From Thermoplasmatota archaeon (lineage in GTDB: Archaea > Thermoplasmatota > Penumbrarchaeia > Penumbrarchaeales > Penumbrarchaeaceae): a DNA stretch of 5,949 nt. The DNA is taken from positions 1 through 5,949 of the forward strand of contig JAFGJI010000142.1 in NCBI GenBank assembly GCA_016929175.1, given 5' to 3'. The notes beneath the pieces are model-generated. The model worked only from the letters and a program-made list of their open reading frames with translations, made no database searches and was not told the DNA's origin. Below, piece after piece: positions 1 through 5,452 of the stretch; position 1 is the stretch's first letter; each line of letters opens with the position of its first letter. The position numbers were made by a program, and so were the translations under genes.

Positions 1-99
1 GCGCAACGGATCATCTTTCATGGTTCCGAAGGGAGGGATGGAGGGAGGTACCTCATTGCCAGTATTCGTATGGGGGTTCGCATCCGATTACAACATCTT
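1..99. other. Left-edge region with no assignable gene
   Basis: This stretch lies downstream of the minus-strand exchanger gene. All plus frames are open from the window edge for some distance. The one ending with TAA at 140-142 reads most like protein, but it would overlap the exchanger's last codons by about 43 bp and matches nothing I recognise. On the minus strand an ATG at 21-19 could begin a gene leaving the window (MKDDPLR...), but no TATA-like box sits at the expected distance. The purine-rich G tract at 31-48 is the only compositional oddity. Confidence 0.5.
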
Positions 100-1023
100 T
101 CACCATGCAAATGGCAGCATCAGTATGAAGAAAAGAACGTAAGAGAAGATCAGCATCGCTCCCTGGAGCTTCCCCATCCTTTTCCTTGAGAGGAGGATCC
201 CGAGGACCGTTAGCAGTATCATTCCCGGGACGACCCCGGGGTTCATAATGCCGGCCATGTCGATCGGATGGATGATGCCGGACAGACCGATTATCAGCAG
301 GATATTGAATATGTTGGAACCCAGAACGTTGCCGACCGCGATACCGGTCTGTTTCTTTGTCATGGCAACGATCGAGGTCAATAGCTCGGGGAGGGAGGTC
401 CCTGCCGCGATGAGAGACAGTCCGATCAGCGAGTTGCCGACACCGAGATGGTCGGCCAGGACAACGGACGACCTGACAAGGAGCGGGGATCCGAAGAAGA
501 GCATGAGAAATCCCACCACCGTCAGCAGTACAAGTTTGTATGTTCTCCCCCTACCGCTCCCATCTTCCTCTATTACGATGGACGGTCTTGATACCCTGAA
601 CAGATAGGCGACATAGAGGAAGAAGATCACGAGAAGCACTATCGATTCAACCCTGCTGATGGTTCCAATGGAGAAGACGCCGAAGAGGACGGTTGACAGT
701 ATGACCATCCATCCGTCCCTGACCATGAAACGCGAGGAACCCATCCCGGCTATAATTACGGCTATCCCGAGGACCATTCCGATGTTGAAGCCATTCGAGC
801 CGACAACATTCCCCACTGCCAATCCCGGGTAGCCTTCGAAGGAGGCAGTGATGGACGTTGCAAGCTCAGGCAGCGAGGTGGCCGCAGCGATCAGGGTGAT
901 GCCGATGACGTGTCCGCTCACCCCGATCCACTTCGCAATACCGGCGCCCCCGTCAACGAGGCAATTCGCTCCGAGGATGAGCAGGAACAAACCTGCCGCT
1001 ACCCCAGCCAGGGAAAGGAGCAT
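100..1023 (-). CDS. Na+/Ca2+-type cation exchanger (CaCA family, YrbG-like)
   Basis: This is an integral membrane antiporter expected to swap Ca2+ for Na+ or H+ across the cytoplasmic membrane. The 307-residue protein has the two inverted alpha-repeats that define the family. Repeat 1 (about 41-86) carries ATSLPE (48-53) and GNVVGSNGFNI (71-81); repeat 2 (about 201-246) carries GTSLPE (208-213) and GNVLGSNIFNI (231-241). The likely ion ligands are Thr49, Ser50, Glu53, Ser76 and Asn80, paired with Thr209, Ser210, Glu213, Ser236 and Asn240. Hydrophobic segments cover nearly the whole chain, fitting about ten helices. A polar linker near 145-162 (SRPSIVIEEDGSGRGR) separates the halves. Length is normal for prokaryotic members. 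The ATG at 1023 runs straight into the first helix, so no longer start is needed. The family is sure; substrate and coupling ion are not shown by sequence. Confidence 0.93.
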   Translation of the reverse strand: MLLSLAGVAAGLFLLILGANCLVDGGAGIAKWIGVSGHVIGITLIAAATSLPELATSITASFEGYPGLAVGNVVGSNGFNIGMVLGIAVIIAGMGSSRFMVRDGWMVILSTVLFGVFSIGTISRVESIVLLVIFFLYVAYLFRVSRPSIVIEEDGSGRGRTYKLVLLTVVGFLMLFFGSPLLVRSSVVLADHLGVGNSLIGLSLIAAGTSLPELLTSIVAMTKKQTGIAVGNVLGSNIFNILLIIGLSGIIHPIDMAGIMNPGVVPGMILLTVLGILLSRKRMGKLQGAMLIFSYVLFFILMLPFAW

Positions 1024-1040
1024 GAACAGACATCAACCGC

Positions 1041-1050
1041 GTATATTTCA
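1041..1050 (-). promoter_or_regulatory. Possible TATA box for the cation exchanger
   Basis: Read on the minus strand this is TGAAATATAC, centred about 22-23 nt upstream of the ATG at 1023. That is slightly closer than for the other genes here. No Shine-Dalgarno is seen before the ATG, so the message would have almost no leader. Weak evidence, from position and AT-richness only. Confidence 0.35.
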
Positions 1051-1132
1051 AGATAGTACGGGATATCCCCGAAAATGGGATGCCCCGTTCCATTGATAAG
1101 GAACCATGAAATGACAGCAAGGTTATGATCGA

Positions 1133-1441
1133 TCATTCCGCAAGGGTGAACATCTGGTCGTCCTCGCCCACATCGAAAAGACCGAGCCTGGCCCCTGCAT
1201 CCAGCCATCCGTGGGCGTAGTTCACAGCTCCATAGGCCAGAACGTAGTTGCCGTCATGGGCAAATGCCTTCGCATCCGAGTAATAAGCCATCGCCATCGA
1301 TAGGACGTCGTTGGCCAGTTTATAGAGATGGCTTCTCGGGGGAGGGGCGACCTTTACCTTGTCAATGGCCCTCCCCGTTGTCTTGAGATATTTCATCATC
1401 CTTTCGTCGGTGATGGTCTTTACCCCATCCATGTTCCCCAC
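1133..1441 (-). CDS. DUF357 family protein, function unknown
   Basis: This is a small soluble protein of 102 residues from the archaeal DUF357 family, which has no established function that I know. The family signature is in the second half: a helical stretch with MAYYSDAKAF (51-60), then YGAVNYAHGWLDAGARLGLF (70-89), followed by a short tail ending in MFTLAE. The first codon in this reading is GTG at 1441; an in-frame ATG lies at 1432 (residue 4) and another at residue 15. GTG at 1441 is preferred because it lies 28 nt from the centre of a TATA-like box, fitting a leaderless message, but 1432 with a nine-base leader is nearly as good. The gene lies 53 bp downstream of herA on the same strand, with its own promoter between them. 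The family assignment is from motif recognition. Confidence 0.88.
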   Translation of the reverse strand: MGNMDGVKTITDERMMKYLKTTGRAIDKVKVAPPPRSHLYKLANDVLSMAMAYYSDAKAFAHDGNYVLAYGAVNYAHGWLDAGARLGLFDVGEDDQMFTLAE

Positions 1442-1463
1442 CGCCGAGAAAATCAGGTTACCA

Positions 1464-1475
1464 TAATATATAGTT
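1464..1475 (-). promoter_or_regulatory. TATA box for the DUF357 gene
   Basis: The minus-strand reading AACTATATATTA is the most AT-rich patch in the 53-bp gap between herA and the DUF357 gene. Its centre is 28 nt from the GTG at 1441 and 37 nt from the ATG at 1432. Transcription would start near 1441-1444, so the mRNA would be leaderless or nearly so. It shows that DUF357 need not depend on herA read-through. Confidence 0.6.
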
Positions 1476-1494
1476 ATCTAGCGTAATGACAGTG

Positions 1495-3042
1495 TCAGTG
1501 CGGCATTCTCCTGTCGATCTCCCCAAGAATGTCCACTGCATCACCGCCATGTCTTGTGGACCTGGTCCTCACCTCCACGAGAACGGGTGTCGAGATGTTC
1601 CCGCCCACCACTATCGCCACTGCCACCGGAAGGTTCTGTATCTCGTCGGACATTCGTGCATCGAGCCCCTCGAAGGACGCGATGACTGCCTTGATATCGT
1701 TGGGATTGGTGACCTTCAGAAGGACCTGTGTTCCGCACTGGGAGAGGACGTTCTTGTCCACCTTTGCAGGTCTCTGGGACACCACTGTCAGGCCGAGTCC
1801 GAACTTCCTGCCCTCCGAGGCGATGGTCCTCAGAATGGATGAGGTGATGGCGGGGCCGCTCTGGGGGCAGAAATTGTGAGCTTCCTCGACCACGAGCATG
1901 AACGGGGGTATCAGGCCGTTCTTCCTGGCATTGAACAGTTTTCTGAGAAGTGCAGCGGCGCCGATCTGCTGCATGTCGAGCGGTACGTCCTTCAGTTCGA
2001 TCACGGTCACCTTTCCCGGGACCACGATCTCTACAAGGGGGGTGGGAGGGTTCTTGAAAAATGGCAGCCTAGCCAGATGCTCGAGACCATTGAGGATGTT
2101 CCATTTGGCGGGGTTGTTGTCGGCCTGTACCCCGGCCACAAGATCAAATATCTCCCAATCTTCACCCAGTATATCAGTCACCTTGTTCAAGGCGTTGTAG
2201 AGGACCGATGTCCCGTATCCAATGTTCTTGAGGCCCATGAGCTCGAGAAGGTCCTCCGCCCTGAACCCTCTGATATCTATTCCAAGAGGTGAAGGCTTTT
2301 CCCCCACCGTTTCCACATCCGAGAAGGTGAACTCTCTCAGCCTCTTACCCAGACCCTTGGGTTTGACGGCGAACCTTTCCATCCTGCGATATTCCTCTCC
2401 GTCGGTGTTCGGGGCTATCAGTGACCGGTATTCCCCGTGGAGGTCCAGTATGACCACCGGAATGTTCAACCGGTTCAGCTCCTCCGTCAGAACACCGCAC
2501 GCGTATGATTTCCCCGACCCGCTCTTTGCGATCACCGAGAGATGCTTCTGGACCAGGTCGGCGGGGGACAGAACAACGTCGACCTCCGTGTTGAGGACCT
2601 TGCCGATGTAAACCCCCTCTTCCCTGGTCAAGGCCAGTCCAAGGGTCCTCTTTAAAAGCTCCGGTTCCGGTCTGAAGACCTTCGATGATGGAAGTATCGG
2701 GGTGAGCGGTCGTGCAAGAACGTTCCTCTCGTTCCTTGCCCCGATCATGGAAACGGTCGCCACCCTCTTGAAAGCAACCTCCCTCCCCTTTCCGAAGAGG
2801 TTCATGAGGGCTCTTTCATGCGTGAGGTCGGAGTGGAGCTCCACCCTGTCTATTATGCCGATGACCCACCCCTCGGTGGGATGTTCGACCTGGACGTGAT
2901 CGAGCTCTTTGATATCCCTGTCCAGGAGCACGCAGCGGAACTCGCTGGACCCCACATTGCCGAAGACCACACCCACGGGGTCCCCGATCTTATCCGTGAG
3001 ATCTTCACTATTGACAGTTTCTTTCCGATGAACGATGGCCAT
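1495..3042 (-). CDS. herA: HerA-type hexameric DNA helicase/translocase
   Basis: HerA is an FtsK-like hexameric ATPase that translocates along double-stranded DNA. In archaea it works with the nuclease NurA, and with Mre11-Rad50, in end resection during double-strand break repair. The 515 residues show an N-terminal beta-rich HAS-barrel region (about 20-110), then the RecA-like core. Visible motifs are Walker A AKSGSGKS (172-179), LDLHGEY (199-205), Walker B with catalytic glutamate FMLVVEEAHN (381-390, Glu386/Glu387), the SEGRKFG arginine-finger segment (409-415, Arg412) and VVSQRPAKVD (420-429). The length matches the family. The ATG at 3042 lies about 33 nt from a good TATA box. Unlike in many archaea, no nurA, mre11 or rad50 is adjacent: the neighbours are a DUF357 gene and a divergent pspC. 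A HerA-like paralogue with another role is possible, but the motifs and the N-terminal barrel fit HerA well. Confidence 0.9.
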   Translation of the reverse strand: MAIVHRKETVNSEDLTDKIGDPVGVVFGNVGSSEFRCVLLDRDIKELDHVQVEHPTEGWVIGIIDRVELHSDLTHERALMNLFGKGREVAFKRVATVSMIGARNERNVLARPLTPILPSSKVFRPEPELLKRTLGLALTREEGVYIGKVLNTEVDVVLSPADLVQKHLSVIAKSGSGKSYACGVLTEELNRLNIPVVILDLHGEYRSLIAPNTDGEEYRRMERFAVKPKGLGKRLREFTFSDVETVGEKPSPLGIDIRGFRAEDLLELMGLKNIGYGTSVLYNALNKVTDILGEDWEIFDLVAGVQADNNPAKWNILNGLEHLARLPFFKNPPTPLVEIVVPGKVTVIELKDVPLDMQQIGAAALLRKLFNARKNGLIPPFMLVVEEAHNFCPQSGPAITSSILRTIASEGRKFGLGLTVVSQRPAKVDKNVLSQCGTQVLLKVTNPNDIKAVIASFEGLDARMSDEIQNLPVAVAIVVGGNISTPVLVEVRTRSTRHGGDAVDILGEIDRRMPH

Positions 3043-3070
3043 GGCTCTTCGGACCGCCTTTGATACATTG

Positions 3071-3080
3071 CTATATAACC
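3071..3080 (-). promoter_or_regulatory. TATA box for herA
   Basis: The minus-strand reading GGTTATATAG is the clearest TATA-like element in the divergent 116-bp region. Its centre is about 33 nt upstream of the ATG at 3042, so transcription would begin some 5-10 nt before the start codon. No Shine-Dalgarno precedes that ATG. An ATG at 3068 lies in another frame and closes before it could matter. Confidence 0.6.
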
Positions 3081-3097
3081 TTTCTCCGGGGTGGACA

Positions 3098-3105
3098 GTA
3101 TATTC
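3098..3105 (+). promoter_or_regulatory. Possible TATA box for the pspC gene
   Basis: AGTATATT is the best plus-strand TATA match before the pspC ATG, and would give a leader of roughly 30 nt. A weaker AT-rich patch at about 3129-3138 lies at the spacing seen for leaderless genes in this window (about 26 nt to 3159). I cannot choose between the two by eye. Confidence 0.35.
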
Positions 3106-3158
3106 TTTGTCATTTCTCCCGTCGCAAGATTTTTCAATTCGGCGCGCGTTCCGATATC

Positions 3159-3350
3159 ATGGCCAAGAAGCTGAAGAAGTCCACCAAGGACAAATGGATC
3201 GCCGGCGTTGCCGGAGGGATGGCAGAGTACTTTGACATGGACCCGATGCTCATCCGGATCATCTGGATCGTGGGAACGCTGTTCACCGGAATTGTCTGGG
3301 GCGTCATAATCTACATCGTGTTGATCTTCCTGATGGAAGAGGGCTTGTAG
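3159..3350 (+). CDS. Small PspC-domain membrane protein
   Basis: This 63-residue protein consists of essentially one PspC domain. In bacteria PspC is an inner-membrane sensor or effector of the phage-shock envelope-stress response; in archaea the role of such stand-alone domains is not established. Visible features are a basic N-terminus (MAKKLKKSTKDKW), the family segment IAGVAGGMAEYFDMDP (14-29), LIRIIW (31-36), and a hydrophobic run to the C-terminus (about 34-58) that would form one or two closely spaced membrane passes. The reading frame is open upstream to 3060, but the extra 33 residues do not resemble the family and would overlap the promoter region, so the ATG at 3159 is preferred. 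The gene is divergent from herA and followed after 52 bp by the fibrillarin gene. No pspA or other phage-shock gene is in the window. Confidence 0.85.
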   Translation: MAKKLKKSTKDKWIAGVAGGMAEYFDMDPMLIRIIWIVGTLFTGIVWGVIIYIVLIFLMEEGL

Positions 3351-3370
3351 GCACCCCCCGGGCACAAAAG

Positions 3371-3382
3371 GTCTAATAGATA
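3371..3382 (+). promoter_or_regulatory. TATA box for the fibrillarin gene
   Basis: GTCTAATAGATA, preceded by a purine-rich AAAAG that could act as the TFB-binding element, is centred 26-27 nt before the ATG at 3403. The earliest in-frame ATG (3382) begins at the last base of this element, so if the box is real that ATG cannot be translated. This element is the main reason for the start chosen for flpA. Confidence 0.5.
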
Positions 3383-3402
3383 TGTCCGGTGTTCATCCTG
3401 CT

Positions 3403-4050
3403 ATGGGCCTCTCACCCCCCATAATGTGGAAAGAAGGCAGGATCTTCACACTGGACCGGGGGCCGGGGCGTTCCGTTTACGGCGAGAGCATCATCGTGGT
3501 CAACGGCAACAGCTACAGGGAATGGGTCCCCTGGAGGTCCAAACTATCAGCACTTATAAAGAAGACCGATATGACCTTTCCGGGGAAGGGCAACATTCTG
3601 TATCTGGGGGCCGCGCAGGGGACCACGGTATCTCACATCTCCGATATAATGGAAGAAGGGACCATATACGCTGTGGAATTCTCCGAGACCGCATTCCGGA
3701 AGTTGACCTATCTGGCCAGGGAAAGGAACAATATCGTACCCATCCTGGAGGACGCGTTCCATCCCGAAAGGTTCAAGATGGTGGTGCCACCCGTGGATAT
3801 TCTCTATCAGGATGTATCCCAGAAAGAGCAGCTGAAGCTGTTCCTGCTGAACTTGAGGACATTTCTGAAAAGGGGAGGGTTGGGGATCCTCATGCTGAAA
3901 TCGAGGTCGGTGGACGTTACTGCAAGACCGGCCGATATTTACAGGGAGGTCTCGACGGGGCTGAAAGAGAACAACCTCGATATCGAGGTCTTCATCGAGC
4001 TCGATCCCTTCTCGGTGGACCATGCCGCCTTTGTCGTGAAGAGGAAATGA
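3403..4050 (+). CDS. flpA: Fibrillarin-like rRNA/tRNA 2'-O-methyltransferase
   Basis: FlpA is the catalytic subunit of the archaeal C/D-box RNP. It uses S-adenosylmethionine to methylate ribose 2'-OH groups on rRNA and tRNA under guide-RNA direction, with Nop5 and L7Ae. Numbering from the ATG at 3403 (215 residues): a small N-terminal beta domain with SVYGES (24-29) and YREWVPWRSKL (38-48), then a Rossmann methyltransferase fold. SAM-site motifs are YLGAAQGTT (67-75), the acidic turn AVEFS (90-94) and LEDAF (115-119). Lys47, Asp137 in YQDVSQ and Lys166 in LMLKSRSVD are the probable catalytic residues; the fourth should lie in ELDPFSVDH (199-207). Alternative starts are 3382 and 3424; 3403 best fits the TATA spacing. 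The length is normal to slightly short. Nop5, often encoded next door in archaea, is not adjacent here; the upstream gene is pspC. Confidence 0.93.
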   Translation: MGLSPPIMWKEGRIFTLDRGPGRSVYGESIIVVNGNSYREWVPWRSKLSALIKKTDMTFPGKGNILYLGAAQGTTVSHISDIMEEGTIYAVEFSETAFRKLTYLARERNNIVPILEDAFHPERFKMVVPPVDILYQDVSQKEQLKLFLLNLRTFLKRGGLGILMLKSRSVDVTARPADIYREVSTGLKENNLDIEVFIELDPFSVDHAAFVVKRK

Positions 4051-4074
4051 ACCCCCCTGCAAGGAATGATGATA

Positions 4075-4088
4075 AAGATTAAAGATAA
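4075..4088 (+). promoter_or_regulatory. TATA box for the DUF1015-serC unit
   Basis: AAGATTAAAGATAA is an A/T-rich patch in the 58-bp gap after flpA, centred about 27-28 nt before the ATG at 4109. The bases between it and the ATG are C/G-rich with no Shine-Dalgarno, so the transcript is probably leaderless. It would drive both DUF1015 and serC. Confidence 0.55.
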
Positions 4089-4108
4089 GCTACCCTTTCC
4101 CGGGCACC

Positions 4109-5440
4109 ATGGTTCGAGTCATCCCTTTCAAGGCTTACAGGTATGATGAAAAGGTCGTCGGTGATCTCTCGAAGGCAGTCGCTCCTCCCTACGATGTGAT
4201 CAAGGGGAAGAAGGTGGACGAGATACAGGGGCTGTCCCAACACAACATTGCATGGGTCACCAAGAACAAACCATGGGAAGGGGATGCCAAGGAGAACAAC
4301 CAGTACACCCGTGCCAGGGACCTTCTGTCGAAGTGGATAGACGAAGGTGCGCTGAAACAGGAGGACCGGGAGTGCTTCTACGTTTACGGCCAGAATTTCG
4401 ATGTCGGTGGTCAGGAACTTTTCAGGTTCGGTTTCATCGGCCTCATAGAGCTCGAGGAGTTCGCGAAGAAGGCACCCTCAAAGGGAAAATTCGCAGGGGT
4501 CCTTCAGCACGAGGAGACGCTCCCCAAGGATATCCAGGACAGACTGGACCTTTCCCGGAGCACGATGGCCTATTTCGGACAGATATTCGTCATATATCCG
4601 GACCCCGAAGGCACCATCGACAGCGTTCTGGAGAGGTATATGGAGAAAGCTCCCATCATGGACCTGGTCGACATGGACAGGGTCCGCCACAGGCTGTGGA
4701 AGGTGGACATCCCCGCGGACAGGCAGAGGATAACGGATGCCATGAAGGACAGGTACGTCATAATCGCCGACGGTCATCACCGCTACAAGACCGCCCTTGC
4801 CCTGCAAAAGGAGCATCCGGAGCTCGATACCGCCAGGTACATGATGATGACCTTCGTGAACATGTCAAACCCCGGTCTCGTCATTCTGCCCACCCACAGG
4901 CTCGTTCAGAACCTGGAGGATTTCGACCGCTCCTTGATCCTCGGGAAGATGAGGGAGCATTTCTTGGTCAAGGCCTTCGATGACAAGGATGCGATGTTCT
5001 CGGAGATGGAACGGCTCTTCAAGGAGGAAAAGCACGCTTTCGGTCTCTACATGAACGACGACAGGTTCTACTCGATGGAACTTGTTGACCTTTCATTGAT
5101 GGAGAAGCTGCGTCCGGAGGCTTCCCAGGAACTCAGGCGGCTAGATGTGGCGATACTCCATTCCCTGATACTCGATCGGATGCTCGGCATCGATAAGGAG
5201 AAACTGCTCCACGGGACGATGACCGGAGGCGGATACGTCGTTTACATCAAGGGGATCGGGGATGCGGTGGATGAGTCCATAAAGCAGGTGAACGAGGGGG
5301 CCCAGGCCGTGTTCTTCATGAACCCCACCCGGATAGACGAGGTGGAGGCCGTTTCGAAGAACTTCGAGTGCATGCCCCAGAAATCCACATTCTTCCATCC
5401 CAAGGTATGGACCGGTTTCACGATCTACAAGCTGAGATAA
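4109..5440 (+). CDS. DUF1015 family protein, possible phosphoserine/serine enzyme
   Basis: This 443-residue soluble protein spans the full length usual for DUF1015, a family found in archaea and anaerobic bacteria with no assigned reaction that I know. Family landmarks in order are IPFKAYRYD (5-13), AVAPPYDVI (23-31), the LQHEETLP segment (132-139), IIADGHHRYKTAL (218-230), ILPTHRLV (259-266), LDVAILHSLIL (345-355), and the C-terminal FFMNPT (402-407) and MPQKSTFFHPK (422-432). No membrane segment or signal peptide is seen. It sits 12 bp upstream of serC, and from memory this family is often encoded with serA/serC. The DGHHR motif (221-225) recalls the ParB/sulfiredoxin-fold serine kinase SerK. 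A role in making or consuming phosphoserine is therefore a reasonable hypothesis, but is not shown. The ATG at 4109 fits the TATA spacing and the family N-terminus. Confidence 0.9.
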   Translation: MVRVIPFKAYRYDEKVVGDLSKAVAPPYDVIKGKKVDEIQGLSQHNIAWVTKNKPWEGDAKENNQYTRARDLLSKWIDEGALKQEDRECFYVYGQNFDVGGQELFRFGFIGLIELEEFAKKAPSKGKFAGVLQHEETLPKDIQDRLDLSRSTMAYFGQIFVIYPDPEGTIDSVLERYMEKAPIMDLVDMDRVRHRLWKVDIPADRQRITDAMKDRYVIIADGHHRYKTALALQKEHPELDTARYMMMTFVNMSNPGLVILPTHRLVQNLEDFDRSLILGKMREHFLVKAFDDKDAMFSEMERLFKEEKHAFGLYMNDDRFYSMELVDLSLMEKLRPEASQELRRLDVAILHSLILDRMLGIDKEKLLHGTMTGGGYVVYIKGIGDAVDESIKQVNEGAQAVFFMNPTRIDEVEAVSKNFECMPQKSTFFHPKVWTGFTIYKLR

Positions 5441-5442
5441 CA

Positions 5443-5449
5443 AGGTGAT
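5443..5449 (+). promoter_or_regulatory. Shine-Dalgarno site of serC
   Basis: AGGTGAT matches the 16S rRNA 3' end across seven bases and ends 3 nt before the ATG at 5453. It falls inside the 12-bp gap after DUF1015. No TATA-like element lies at the right distance upstream, so serC is likely translated as an internal operon cistron. It fixes the serC start. Confidence 0.8.
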
Positions 5450-5452
5450 AAA

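Noticed and set aside
2..142. Possible C-terminal end of a plus-strand gene (stop TAA at 140-142)
   Set aside because: It would overlap the last helix of the exchanger antisense by about 43 bp, and its sequence matches no family I recognise. Sequence left of the window would be decisive.
16..1111. A 12-bp inverted repeat (TTTCATGGTTCC at 16-27, its complement at 1100-1111) flanking the exchanger gene
   Set aside because: In a window of this size one or two 12-mer matches, direct or inverted, are expected by chance. There is no longer homology, target duplication or transposase to suggest a mobile unit.
1125..1136. A perfect 12-bp palindrome ATGATCGATCAT covering the DUF357 stop codon
   Set aside because: It has no loop and no following T-run, so it is a poor terminator. 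A single short palindrome with no second copy seen is weak evidence for an operator.
3060..3158. N-terminal extension of the pspC frame by 33 residues
   Set aside because: The extension does not resemble PspC N-termini and begins within the divergent promoter region beside the herA TATA box; the ATG at 3159 is followed at once by a typical PspC start.
2853..3365. A 170-codon minus-strand frame spanning the herA start and pspC
   Set aside because: It overlaps herA in another frame, runs through the divergent promoter region and antisense to pspC, and shows no family motif.
3426..4082. A 218-codon plus-strand frame overlapping flpA
   Set aside because: It is the +1-type shadow of fibrillarin, rich in Arg/Gly, with no recognisable domain; the true frame holds all fibrillarin motifs.
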